A stretch of 64,000 nucleotides of DNA from Pyxicephalus adspersus (GCF_032062135.1 NC_092862.1:68879713-68943712); one strand, 5' to 3'. Positions 38,939 to 51,290 are shown, counted from the stretch's first letter. Notes: generated by a model from the letters alone, not told the origin. Numbers and translations: made by a program.

Positions 38939-38973
38939 AACCATATATGCACAAAGTTTGTGCATATATGGTT
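38939..38973. repeat. Perfect hairpin with 17-bp arms
   Basis: AACCATATATGCACAAA and TTTGTGCATATATGGTT flank a single G. It is followed at 38996-39062 by a sequence (GGTTGAACTTGATGAACTTT then TGACTAACCATGTAACTATG) that I recognise as a common dispersed sequence in fish and frogs, class unknown. Confidence 0.85.
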
Positions 38974-39062
38974 CTATCTGGAAAATACTGATTTCTAGTA
39001 TGTTTATTTATCTAATGGTTGAACTTGATGAACTTTTGTCTGACTAACCATGTAACTATGTA

Positions 39063-40489
39063 AAATTAAACTAGAAAATTCTGCATCCTAAACCAACCCT
39101 AGTTTAAGCCAATTTAAAGTCAAGAAAGAGTTTTGCTATTACCCAGATTGCCATGCTTGAGGAGCCAGGGGCAATAGAGGGCACTATGGCTTGCACATAA
39201 ATAGTGTGAGCCCTAAGAAAGACCAAGGTGCAGTGTCTAAGCCATAACCAGGTCTTCTCCAGAGCCTCTAGTAGTGAGGATATTGTGCTGCTGGTTACTG
39301 TCAGGTTGCGGTCCTTAGGCATACCAGGGTGGGCAGGAAGATACACGGTACCAAATCACTAAGCAGAAAAATTGTCAAAGAAGTCCGGAGTCAAGGCAGG
39401 CAGCAAGCAAAAGAGGTCAGGTCACAAGCCAGGGATCAAATACCAGGGATCCAAGAAATAGACATCAGTGACACATGGGTCACTGCTGATACAGGAAACA
39501 CAGGAGACATTGGAAGCAACAGGACGCACAGGTGACACATGAATATCCACAGACAAAGAGCAACACAGGAACAGCACAAGGGAATTGGCTGGGAAACATA
39601 AGACTAGACAACAAAGGGTTAACACAGGAGCTGGACAGGGGGAACACTGAATTAACTAACAGGTGTACAGAAAGTGCTTAGCAGAGCTAGGGGCTCGTCA
39701 CTAGTGGAGACATGTTGCACGAATGTTGAGTGCTGTGTCTAAGCTAGCTAAATAGCCAGGGTAGTTAACTTTCCTATTGGCCGGCATCTGAGTCCCCGGC
39801 GTGTACACTTTGGGAACGCGAGGCCAGGGAAAGCAGAGCTGGAGGGTGCGATTGTGGGGCAGGTAGGCGGGACCGGGCCGAACATTTAAAATAATGAATC
39901 ATTGAATCATTGAATCATTATTCATACAGCCAGGGTGGTTAAGAGGCTACTTCCTGATTGGCCAGCGGGATGGGTAAAACTGATAAAGCCTGGGAGTGCA
40001 GGCATGCCCAGAGTCAGAACTGCCTGCATGCACAGGTGAGATAATGGAGAGAGGCGCATGCACTTAGTGAGGTGTGACGAATTTTAATATAATATGAAAT
40101 GAGTGAATAAATAGGAAACTATGTGAAAAATGTAATGTTTTGGTATTAATGTGACAGGTTATGTTTCTTTTTCTTAGATGGATTATTAGTGATCTACATC
40201 ACATTGATTAATGACATTGGGCCAGTCCCCATTATGAAATCTTTGCCTGCATTATTTATAAATACTATTAAAATCAATTGCAAATTTCCATTTTACAGTT
40301 GCTCACTATTACAATTTAGTTACAGACAACATATTTTAAACTTTGGAGCTTCTCCGTTCGTCAGGACAACTAAGAAAATTGGATAGTTGCTATGTCTGCA
40401 GCTCACAGTGTGCTGGTCATTAGTGTAGTGGTCAGTAGGAAGAATGCCTCCTACATTGACCATTAAGAAAAGTGCAACCCTTACAAATA
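39063..40489. other. Unassigned, partly GC-richer repetitive-looking DNA
   Basis: The part at 39330-40080 is richer in G+C. It contains an imperfect duplicated phrase, AGCCAGGGTAGTTAA near 39752 and CAGCCAGGGTGGTTAA near 39928, each followed by a CTATTGGCC or TGATTGGCC motif, and a short (AATCATTG)n tract at 39894-39921. It looks like interior sequence of an unidentified repeat. Confidence 0.4.
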
Positions 40490-40782
40490 CCCTAAAACAG
40501 AGGTCCCCAGCACCCTGCATTGAAAGACAAGACTTTGATCTTCCATCTGGCTTCCATCGTCCCCAGATGGGATCGTCTGGTTGCAGGAAAACAAGCTTAG
40601 GGCTCCCACTAATTCTGCATTATAGTAAGTTGTATAATTTCTATTACGATATTATAACCTAATAATAGAAATTTAATGTATATTGGGCATAAAACTGCCT
40701 TCAAACCCGCCCCAAATCCAAACATTTGCTTCTATAAAAGCGGTCTTTGGTGTCAAAAAGTTTGGGAACCAATGCCCTAAAA
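40490..40782. mobile_element. hAT MITE with perfect 8-bp TSD
   Basis: CCCTAAAA occurs at both 40490-40497 and 40775-40782. The 277-bp interior starts CAGAGGTCCCCAGC and ends with the reverse complement of CATTGGTTCCCAAAC. These are Charlie-like hAT termini. There is no coding capacity. Confidence 0.85.
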
Positions 40783-40784
40783 GA

Positions 40785-40884
40785 TTATTGGTATCTGTTA
40801 AACTGACCTGAGGGTCCAAAATTTCTCATGGCTCAGGGAACCCCTAGCAACATCAAGAATAACCCTGGTTAAGAAACACTTTTC
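40785..40884 (-). mobile_element. hAT-type repeat end
   Basis: On the minus strand AAAAGTGTTTCTTAACCAGG is followed by GTTGCTAGGGGTTCCCTGAG and TGACCTCAGGTCAGTTTAA-like sequence. I recognise this as one end of a common vertebrate hAT-type repeat. The same interior phrase occurs at 19019. Confidence 0.6.
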
Positions 40885-41216
40885 CATTCTAATAAAGCAT
40901 CACATGAATTAAAAGATAAATGTTCATATAATCAGATTGACAACATTTATCAGGTTACAAACAATGGAACAATCTTTTCCAGCCAAACTACCAAACTATC
41001 CTTTGATATCTTCTTTTCCTTTCAAACCTTGTATATAATAATCCTAAATAATGGTATTATTTTAATCCACAAGGGAGAAGTTCTTCTGTTAACTTTATGG
41101 GCTTTAAAACAATCCACTGGATAAAATATTGCATATGGTGGGATAAGGATAGAGAGACATTGTATGTATTATCAATTGCACTTACAGTCAAATTTCTTCC
41201 TACAGTAATATACAAA

Positions 41217-41575
41217 GGCTTCTTGTATGACTTATGCCTCTATTGTTTTAAATATATTGTGGATTTTAGATGCAAACTCTGTGGTCTCTTGAACATCCAT
41301 CAGTCTACTGCTTGTTAGCTTAGTATGTGACCCATAACATCTCGTATCAAGCTTTATTACGGAGTGCAGAAAAGCGCATCAGCAATCTACACATATGCTA
41401 CTTTGTGTGACTTATGTTACTATTATATCACAAACATAAAACCTTTTGTTGTGAATATAAGGTCTCCCATATATCAGTCTTTCATAATTGTGGTATATGA
41501 GCCGTAAACATTCAGTACCATAAATCTTCAATGTGAAGTACAGAAAACTGCATCATTACCTTAGTTTTAATGTCT
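41217..41575. repeat. Two diverged tandem copies, about 180 bp each
   Basis: The first copy has TGACTTATGCCTCTATTG, GTGGTCTC, CATCAGTCTA, TATGTGACCCATAACAT, AGTGCAGAAAAGCGCATCAG. The second repeats the order as TGACTTATGTTACTATTA, AAGGTCTC, TATCAGTCTT, TATGAGCCGTAAACAT, AGTACAGAAAACTGCATCAT. The unit class is unknown. Confidence 0.65.
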
Positions 41576-42046
41576 TCATTGTCCATCTCCCCTAGCACTT
41601 CTGCGTTTTTTCAGGGCTACAAAGAAAACAGCATATAGTCAAAATTTTTCTGATTGATGTGTTTAGAGGTTGTGACAAAATTATTCATAAAATGCATCAG
41701 CCCTTCTCTAATGGATCACACATTTTGGGGGATTTGGGCTGGTTGCTTTTTTGTTTGTGCAGGGCATAGTGGTGAATATATTGCTAAAGTTACAAAGTAA
41801 TAATTTTATTAACACTGTTATGCTAGTTGACATGATAACTACATATTGATACATATAAAGTAAAAAAAAAATGTATACTACATATATTCAATTTTGATTA
41901 TTACTAACATTGTAGTTCTATAGCTGATTGCCACTGGCAAAGGGTATGTAGATGTCAATCCAAGTGTTATGACCATCAAAAGGGACCTCAAAAGAAAGCA
42001 CAACATTTTTCTGAATTTTAAATAAAATGCAAGTTTCTTTTATTAA

Positions 42047-42587
42047 CATAACACCTCTGGCATTCTCGCGAAAATTTCCTCGAACTTCCGATGGTTCTGA
42101 GAAAGATAGGAAGAGCGAGGAAATTATAACAGGATTATTCACAGGGGATTCACGGGATTTCCTGGGAATCCTCCTGTTTGTGATCCCAGGGACACTAGAG
42201 GTTATATAACCTCTAGTGCCGTGAATCGCACAATGTTCTCAATGAATGCGGCCATGGCAGCATTGATTGAGAAGATCCCCGGCACTAGAGGTTAATTAAC
42301 TTCTAGTGCCAGGGATCGCACACTGTTGTCAATTAATGTGGCCATGGCCGTGTTAATTAACCTCTAGTGCCTCGGGATCGCAGTGGATTCTCAGGACTGC
42401 AATCATTCTTGCAGCCTTGGGAATTCTGTTTGCGATCCCTGGCACTAAAGGTTAAATGGGGAAATTTTTTTAAATTCAAGCTCAATCGGCAAATTTAAAC
42501 CGGCTATTCTCGCTTACTATTTCAGTAGGTGAGAACGGCCGGATTCGCTGTGAGATCGAGTTTTTAAAACTCACTCGCTCATCCCTA
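42047..42587. mobile_element. hAT MITE, TAGGGATGAGCGAG family
   Basis: The right end is CTCGCTCATCCCTA, the reverse complement of the family start seen at 5627. The left end is diverged or clipped and begins at CCTCTGGCATTCTCGCG, then AATTTCCTCGAACTTCC. The interior repeats a GGCACTAGAGGTTAATTAAC palindrome in several versions (42187-42222, 42281-42311, 42351-42372) with GATCGCA spacers, and ends with a hairpin near 42505-42545. There is no transposase. Confidence 0.75.
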
Positions 42588-44739
42588 TTAAAGACCATTT
42601 ACACACAATTAGTCTATATACAAAAAAATATAAATCCCTTAAAAAGACATGTAACTATCATGCTGTAACTTTTTCAAATAAGATAAAGAATCATAACTTG
42701 GGAAGGACATACATTTCTATATACATAATCTATTATTCTACAGCAGAGTAGTGGAGAAATCTTAACGCATTTCGCAAAAGGGCATTTGCTTTTTCACTGG
42801 GGTTGAAACATGTTTTACTAAAACAATAACAACTGCAAATGAAATAAACTGTATAAAACATAATGTAAACATACACAGAAGATTCTGATGGAAAGAAGAT
42901 ATAGTAGATTATAAAATACTTTTTATCATTCTATTATTTTCATGCTTTTTTAAAACTCCTACTAATTGATTACCTGTACTTGCTTAATTCAACTTTCCTT
43001 TTTTGCAGCAAGTCTTTTTAACAACAAGGCAGTACTTCTGTCTGCTTACATCACATTGATGTTTTTTTTAACATTTAATCACTAAAACCTCCAAATTACC
43101 ACGTCCCCTTTAATTTAGTTGCCCTTAAAGAAGTTTAGGCCGTTCACTTAGCAAAATGAATCATCACTCTGAGTGGGATAACCATCCAATTATGCACAAG
43201 TAAACATTCTGTTTTTTAATGTTCCTTGCACATGATTGACTATTCTTTGGAAAGTGAAATTTCACTACATTTATTGAACTAGATTTATTATGCCTTACAG
43301 ATTGATATTTCACTTTACTAAATAGACAACTTTTATTAAAACAGCCCTATTTTGTTTTGAACTGGGCACCAAACCTGTATTGCAGATCTGAGATTAAGCC
43401 ACACAAATATATTAAAAACCAATTTAAGACCTATAGAAGAGCCTATAAATGCCATAAACAACAAATTGTTTATGAAGTGTATATTTTTATATCACAAACA
43501 AAACAAATTCTTTATTTACTTTCTGTATATATTAGACAAACAGTTGAGTTAATAAATAACAAATACATATTTTCCTTAACTTTAAGTGCACTTTTAGCAA
43601 TGAAAAGTAAAATAGCAATTAAGCAGATTCCACATATGGAACAGCCAAATTATTGGTAAAATAAATAACATCTAAATTTTTTTTAGAATAATGACTGGCA
43701 ACTAGTTACAGCTATTACAGCTACAGCTATTTCATTGCTGGTTGCATTAAAGCATAGGCTCAAAGTTTTCAGTGTTATATTAACACATTTGCCTGATGTT
43801 CATACATTCTTACTTGTAATTATATATCTTTTGTATTTATAATTTACTGAATTGAATAAATGCTTTGTATGTTTGATTCTAGATTTGTTAAGAAACTTTA
43901 TTTTCCTTGACTGTTCAGTAGCACAGACTCTTGGAGTAGAATATGCCTATACCTTCAAACCAGCAGGTTTGTACAACATAGGAACAACTAGTGTTTTTTA
44001 AGCATTTTGTAACAAAACTGGCATACATAAATATATACCACAGTAGATTCCCTAACACCTGGTCCGTGGCTCGCTAGTGGGCGTCTGACAGCTGGGCTGC
44101 GAGAGAACTGCCGGCAACGGAGACTAACTCAGTGAAGGGCAACAGCAAAATGGCTTCCCCCTTCACTGGGGAAACTTTTAAGAAATCTAGGTGGACAGGC
44201 AGGGCTTTGCAGTGCTTCCATGGTGTGATGTCAACTTGCTGTGTCCGCTTCTCTGCAACCTTTTTTAAATATGTGAATGTGGTGTGTGAGGTGAGGGGAG
44301 CTTTATGGCTCCTGTCACATGTGGTCCCTTGGTGGTATTGAGAGTTATTATGTAGATAATATGAAGAGTAAGCTTGGTTTCAATCATAGAACATGTAATC
44401 AATGATGTTGTATATGCCGTACAATAGTAGCATGTTAATTGACTTATATGTCATGCAGTAAAAACAAAGCAGTCTGGACAATATTGCACAGTATCCCCTG
44501 ATAGATGACCTGAATCTATAAAGTGTGGGCCATGTCTACAATACTTTTATTGAAAATTATGTTTTTTGTAGCTAAGTAATGAAATCGAATTCAGGGTTTA
44601 AAATGGAATTGTGGTTTGAAGACATAGTATATGTCAGTAAAGAAAAATCAAATGATCCATCCAATAGCCAATACACAGATGATCGATGCACTAGTTATAT
44701 CAACTTCTTTAGGCCAATCTATCTGCTGTTGATGTTTAA
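42588..44739. other. Unassigned AT-rich DNA
   Basis: A 100-codon frame at 43357-43659 has no domain. A GC-richer patch lies at 44050-44340 without recognisable identity. Confidence 0.5.
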
Positions 44740-44969
44740 CACGGACCAGCAAGAGAACCATCTGTGTGGCTTTAATCAGCTGTGACCGCAGGTTTCCAAG
44801 GTCACTGGGCTGTACTTATCAACGATAAGTACAGCCCAGAGACCGTAGGAACTGAACTTCGATGAACTCTCAATGGAGAATCCCCATTAAGAGTTCATCT
44901 GAGTTTGTCTGCAGTCACAGCTGATTTGAGGCACCCACAGACTGTCACAGGTATTCTTGCTCATCCCTA
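44740..44969. mobile_element. Foldback MITE related to the TAGGGATGAGC family
   Basis: The right end is TTGCTCATCCCTA. The left half (AATCAGCTGTGACCGCAGG) pairs with the right half (CTGCAGTCACAGCTGATTTG). In between, GGGCTGTACTTATC and GATAAGTACAGCCC form a perfect 14-bp hairpin at 44807-44837. No target duplication is recognised. Confidence 0.65.
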
Positions 44970-45135
44970 CTAGGAAAGTGGCATTTTCGAAAGGAAATTA
45001 ACAGGAACTGCCTCTCTTTTTTAAGATTTTACTTTGTGGGTGTGCATAACAGTTTTTTTGTGTGTGTTTTAGGATTCTATAAAATAGAACTCATGGTCTA
45101 CAGAACAGAAAAATATAGATAGATATAAATAGATT

Positions 45136-45186
45136 GTTAGACACATCTATAGCACCTCCAGTGTCAAGATATGACTCCTGTCAATT
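45136..45186 (+). repeat. 51-bp repeat, left member of inverted pair
   Basis: GTTAGACACATCTATAGCAC followed by CAGTGTCAAGATATGACTCC. It matches the reverse complement of 47137-47187 at about 47 of 51 positions. Confidence 0.9.
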
Positions 45187-47136
45187 CCTTGTAAAATGGT
45201 GCTATAGAGATAATACTCATGACTCAAAGTTGATACCAATATAAAGCTTTTTTCTAGCTAGCCTAAATCAACTATGTTGATAGGTTGTGATTGCGAACAA
45301 AATAGCAAATGCATTCTAGTGTCTTCGAGTAATAAAGAAATTTGGAGGAAACGCACCTCAATTATACTGGAAGCATAATATTAGCTAAATCTAAGAGCCA
45401 GGAGATATACGGAGACCAACAAATATGAACTGCATTTATTTTTTTACATTTATTGGATATATTGTAACAAGGAAAGTTTAATGACTACCTCTAAAGAGTG
45501 ACACTTTCCCTAACCTAAAAAAATTTCCAACCTGTAAAGAAAAGGGTTAAACCATTGCCAAGACAAAAGAAAGGTAAATGTCCTTTTTTACAAGTAAAAA
45601 AAGTAAAAAAACAAAAAACAAAAACAGATTATAACCCCTTCTGTTAAGCTAACATATTACATTTGACATAAAATGGTTACATATATCCATTAATCCTTTT
45701 ATTAAAATGCTAAAAAAAAACATTAATTAGTAGCTTTATTTGAGATTTAGTTAGAATTTTGAGATAAAATTTTTTTTTTCGCCTGATTCTGTTTCTAAGA
45801 TGCAATTTACTTACAATGTCATAGTGTAGGATAAGCTCTAAACTCTTGTCCTCACAGTGATGTACATAGACATATTTCTCACATACCAATGTGTATAGGA
45901 AAAGCTGCTATTATATTGGAATTTCATAGTTCAATGCTACATATTTTTGGTATCAAGGACATTTCCTGTAAGTGCACTGCATTTTCCAAAATGTTTGTGT
46001 GTTGTCATGCATTGTGTTCCCAATCCTGTTCATATGAAAAGGCAGACCAATGCACCACACCACTTTTTATGGATGAAAATGTTTCCTAAGCCAACAGAAC
46101 ACCTAGGTATAGTGGCAACACTATAAAAGAATTCAGGACCCTCAGGGCTTCAAATTAATATAAGTAAGATACTTTTCCTAACAAGGGCCCCCTTGATAGC
46201 CAAAACTAGGTACACAACCTCAGTAATAAAAGAACAGTTTCAATATCATATTTAGTGCCAGCATTGCATTCAGTTAAAATGTAAAGTTTTTACAAACTTC
46301 TTTATTTTTCTCCTTTCTTCTTAAAATTTGTGATATAAACATGAATAATTGCATTAATTTTAGGTTGCTAAAGACCATGTATAGCAAGTAAAACAACTAA
46401 AATAACATGAAAAAACTAAATAGGTATAAACGCTCTCGACATCAGGTTTTATGATTTGGCATGTATCATCTTTTGTTCAGAGAATGCATAGACCACATTG
46501 AACATTTTGCTGAACATCTGCTGAATTTTAAATAACGTTACCCTGGTCCCTTCCATACAATACCCAAAATACTTACCTCTTATTCAGATATACACCAATA
46601 ACATGAAGATAATTTAAAAATTACAACCCCTAGGGCACATTACTCCAATCTTCCTATTTTCAATTCCCTCAATGTTCCACTGAGAAAAAGCACAAAGTAC
46701 ATGGATAATGAGATTCATCAAATACATTTCATATATCATCAAATCTTAAAAAAAAACAGGCAGTATACTCTTGTCCAACTATTACCCTAACTTAAATTAC
46801 CCTTCCATCTAAACATTTTCTTTGTAAGGTTCAAACTAAAAATATTTTATACCAAGGCACACACTCTAACTCTACTATTGCATTCCACCAAAACGTCCAT
46901 ATTGCTTATATCTCTACACTGTACTACTTTCCCTAAAATCATCCAGTACTCAGACTATCTCATCTATTATCCCATCCACAGGGAAACCTAACTTGACAAA
47001 CTAGAATATTTATATACATTAGCCAAAAAAACAAGTGTTTAATTGGATAAAACCTCATTTATCAATTACAAGAGATTTGGACCAGATACAAATAATGCTT
47101 TTAGTTAGAAAACAAAAAGAAGGCTTATACACATAT
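45187..47136. other. Unassigned DNA between inverted 51-bp repeats
   Basis: AT-rich, with no transposase motif found in any frame. See the finding on the inverted pair. Confidence 0.5.
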
Positions 47137-47187
47137 AATTGATTGGAGTCATATCTTGACACTGAAGGTGCTATTGATGTGTCTAAC
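47137..47187 (-). repeat. 51-bp repeat, right member of inverted pair
   Basis: The reverse complement reads GTTAGACACATCAATAGCAC then CAGTGTCAAGATATGACTCC. It is the same length as the left member, with four differences. Confidence 0.9.
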
Positions 47188-48975
47188 CATTTTAACATAT
47201 AAATGTAAAGGACACACTTTTTTTTGGTACATTTTTTTATGGTACAGCATACAGAGAGAAAACCCATTGTGATCCTATGTAGCAGTAATCCTGTTAAATC
47301 ACTTTAAATCCAATAGGGGAATAGAATGTATTTTGCTTTTGCGGTAAGCAATTGCTGCAGGCAAAGAACTTTGCCTTTGGTCCTGGACCAGCAGTCCTAA
47401 GCATTTTACTGCCACAAATAAAATAATAAGGACTATGACTAGTTAATGCTTCTGTAGTAACATTAGGAAACAGAAAAAACAAACATTAGAAGAAAATAGA
47501 AACCACAAGCTATAAAGCTCTGGGTCATGTATCAAGTGTGCATCTGATTGCCACAGTAGAATAACCAGGATACCAGCTTTTCATTAAATGTACATGCTAT
47601 AACTCCTTGCATCCCAATATCTTACAGTAATATGTACTTTTTCAAAGTACTTTACTTTGGAAAACAAAATAAGATGTGTGTTGAATCAATAAAGTATGCA
47701 ATCTAAGTTAACTAAGGCATTTAGGATATTGTATTAGTTTAGTGTATATACTTAATGTTCATTTTAGTTATTTTAATGCATATTCCTATTGTTTCTTTTA
47801 CCTATTTTATAGTGTGCCACTTGATATTTTACCTTTGTTTATCTTTTTGTACTCTTGCAACTCTTACGTGTACTTGAAATACTTTCCTTAATGTTCTGCA
47901 AATAGGTAATATTCTTACAGTGGCTTTAGCAGCTGTGCCTGATGTTTTTTGTATGTATGGAAACATATTCATGTTAGCCTCTTTTTGCAATATTACCAGT
48001 AAGCTTGGCAGGTATAAGCCTTGAAATAATTATTGCTTATGTGCTGTCTGTGATTTTTTTTTACTTAACTGCAAGCATTAATTAGACTAGACTGAGGTGC
48101 TACAACTAGTTTATTCAATAATAATGAGATTCTAGCCAAAGAAAACTTTTTTCAGTGGCATGAAGCCTACCTTTCTAAAGACAATATATAGTTTGACTGG
48201 TATATGACAAAAACATGAAAACATGAAAAAAAATGAATCTACCCCCATTATAACTACAACCAAAATACTTATGCGTACTAATTATATTAAAAAAACAGAG
48301 CCCAGTCACCCTAAATACCCAAAAACCTAAAAAAATTCTAAATGTTTATTCATGTCAAAAAATGAACATGTGTAACATGTGTTGTGTAACAACTAGGAAG
48401 CAAAACATTAACAAACAATAAAAATGTTGATTTGGTATGCATAATACCAATGTATTATTATGTTTTATACAGTGCTACAGTCAAGATATGATGTATTCCA
48501 CAAAATGATTTGAAATACAAACCATATTTTTAAACTAATACCAATATGCATAAAAAATATACAAAAAAAAAACAATAACGTAATGATAATTGGCCATGAA
48601 TGGATCTATCAATCAAAATAACAAAAATACTTGATTGTATAGTCGACTCTCCTTTTAATATTGTATATTATCTCTACTTACAATAATGTCTTTACCATTA
48701 CCTTTGCAATCACACACTAGTTGTTAATAAAGATGACCCCTAAATTAACAGAATTAACAGAAATCTCTAAAAGTGTGTTTTTTTTTTTTTACCAGGTCAC
48801 AGAAAATTAGTCCTGCAAAAATACTTATTACTGTAGATCAGCCTTTTGCAATCAACTTAACCTAGAGAGACCCTGGAAAAAATGTGTCGGTGAATAGTAA
48901 CTTGCATTTGACACCCAGGGCTTTTCAATAGGACAAAATTATTTTTAGCAAGTAAGTAAAGGAATAAAGCAAAGG
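47188..48975. other. Unassigned AT-rich DNA
   Basis: No coding signal or clear element. Confidence 0.5.
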
Positions 48976-49055
48976 TTCCAGGTTTGCTGGATCACCCAGC
49001 TTCACTGATGAAAATGTATCCTCTTCAGCCTTGGAAAGCTTTAATAAATCAGATA
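48976..49055 (+). mobile_element. Foldback MITE, half copy
   Basis: The right half only of the family at 22808: TTCCAGGTTTGCTGGATCAC, CAGCTTCACTGATGAAAATG and AAAGCTTTAATAAATCAG. Confidence 0.8.
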
Positions 49056-49804
49056 CAGGGTGTTTAATTCCATTGTGGCTCTTCCTTCTCCAAAAGCAAA
49101 CACCACCCTTTACACTCACATGTGCAGCTATCATCCAGGCTAGGTATTACTCTACTATCTGCATTACACTTTTAAACAGCCCCAAGCTAAATTAGTATTT
49201 ATTCTAGGAGAAATATTTTGAGGTATGGGAGTTTGGGGGTGGTAAGGTTTTTATTTATTGGATATACTTACTATGTATTTGCTGATCATGTCTAAATAAG
49301 TTTTAGTTGGATTTATTAGATTATACTTTTTACACATACATACACTGATGTTGAAATTTTTTCACTGCTCTTGCAATACATATTATTCTTGATGTCTTGA
49401 TATCCAACATTCTCAAAATCCTGAACCAGAAGAAAACCTGTAATTTTGTCTTCTTTAGTATTTGATCAAATACCAAATTAAATGTTACAATACTGTGTGT
49501 GGTTACTACCTAAGTGTTCTTAGACCTGCTCATATGGCATCTGGACATGTAAAAATGAGCATATCTATGTAATCTTCACTTCTAATTGGCTCATCCACCA
49601 ATTTTGTAAGATTACTGTCTTACTATTCTTCACTAAAACCACAAATTGCTGTTCTGAATAATGCCTGGAAAGTTGAAATTACTCATATTATGAACACTAT
49701 TTTTCTTTGATGTCTTTTCAATTTGTGACAACATTTGAACTTTGGCATATTATTTTATTTAAAGTGGCTTCTAACAATCCCCTGCGGGAACATTACATTT
49801 ATTT
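49056..49804. other. Unassigned AT-rich DNA
   Basis: Nothing recognised. Confidence 0.5.
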
Positions 49805-50016
49805 TTATTATTATTATTATTATTATTATTAATAAACAGGATTTATATAGCGCCAACATATTACGCAGCACTGTACATTAAATAGGGATTGCAAATGACA
49901 GACTAATACAGACAGTGATACAGGAGGAGAGGACCCTGCCCCGAAGAGCTTACAATCTAGAATACAGACAGTGATACAGGAGGAGAGGACCCTGCCCCGA
50001 AGAGCTTACAATCTAG
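49805..50016 (+). repeat. (ATT)n-GGATTTATATAGCGCC dispersed repeat with duplicated tail
   Basis: An (ATT)n head (to about 49831) is followed by AACAGGATTTATATAGCGCC, AACATATTACGCAGCACTGT, ATTAAATAGGGATTGCAAAT and a GACCCTGCCCCGAAGAGC tail. The last 56 bp are duplicated exactly (49905-49960 and 49961-50016). This is the best-preserved of the copies here. Confidence 0.85.
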
Positions 50017-50132
50017 TAGTATTCTTTTAGTTCTGTATACAATATTTACCAAGTTATAGATACAACTTACATGCTGTCACAATCTTCAAAGACATCTTAT
50101 AAGAACACATTTTAGAATTTAATAACCCTTTG

Positions 50133-51290
50133 CTTTATTTTGTTTTGTTTTTTTTTGTATTTCAAAACAAGCTTTATTGAAGTGCCCAAAAAAAAAAGAC
50201 AAATGTAAGCACAACTATCAAAGAAAGTTGAAGCAATAAGCAAGAAGAAATAAAAATCTTTTTAATCTTTTTAAACTTTTTGTTTATACATAACTAACAT
50301 AAATAACTAACACATAGAAAAGAATTAGGCTAACTAATAGTACGCAAAAAAATAAACACATGAAACCAGGAAACAACTTTGCAGCGGGGGTATTCCCTCA
50401 ACTATCATGGGATCACGTTGATCATTAAGGCTAACGCATAGGGTGAGGAAAGGAAAGAAAGGTAAGGGAAGGTCCTGAGGGTAAGATGGAGTGGTGTGTG
50501 GTTCTCAATGATTCCCGGAAGTTCTACCAGCACGCCCAGGTAGAGTATTAACTAGCCATACCCTCATGGGAGGAGTGAATAGGCTTCCCCTTTTTCAGAA
50601 ATGCAGGTAATTTGCCTTTACATAGCCAATTTTCACAGTATAGAGATCAATAGCTTGGCCGCATTTAAGGCATGAAACAAGGTTTTTTGTTGCAGTGATG
50701 TGATGGATGTCGGGTGGGTATGCATGATGTAACAGAATTTGTGCAGGAGACAAAGGTTTGGACTTCCCAGTAATCTTTGGAACCAAGTCTATGACGCCAG
50801 AGCAGAAGGGTTGGATAAGTGGACAGCTCCACAACTTGAAAATGAAAATACTGTATGTTCCCACCACTGCCTCACATCACCAGCACCTCCCATCGCATAA
50901 TAATATGCATATTAATATGCGGTTAATATGCCGTTAATATGTTTCGATTACTGAGCATAGGCTCAGATCAGATTTCCACTGTTCATGTAAATAATCAAAA
51001 GAACTATTACGGTACCTACACAATTTTTCCAAGGGAGTGAGCTGCCTAATACAGAGCTCTTTCATACTTGAGGAGGTCAGGAAACATAATAGCTGCAGGT
51101 AAGTCCACCAAAGCATAGAAGCACTTCAGTTTCTTCCACAAGTCACTGTCTGTAATAAAACCTGCCACCTTCGAAGAAGTGGTGGGCGGGACACAGGTGG
51201 TCACTGCACCAGACTCTCAAGAAGCTATCAAGAAAGCCTAGTTGTAAGGCTGGATTGGTCCATATTGGAATAAGTCGGCCTGGGACTGAA
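50133..51290 (-). mobile_element. L1 LINE, 5'-truncated
   Basis: On the minus strand a long A-rich tail (50133-50156 on the plus strand as T) follows an AATAAA signal (50173-50178). Upstream is ORF2 C-terminal coding: KLWSCPLIQPFCSGVIDLVP, KITGKSKPLSPAQ (50595-50867) and WTYLQLLCFLTSSSMKELCI (50934-51116), with more traces to about 51290 (SQADLFQYGPIQP). The SCPLIQPF motif aligns with SCPVIKDF of the L1 at 35190, so both derive from related L1 families. Stops and frameshifts interrupt it. The RT core and endonuclease are absent. Confidence 0.8.
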
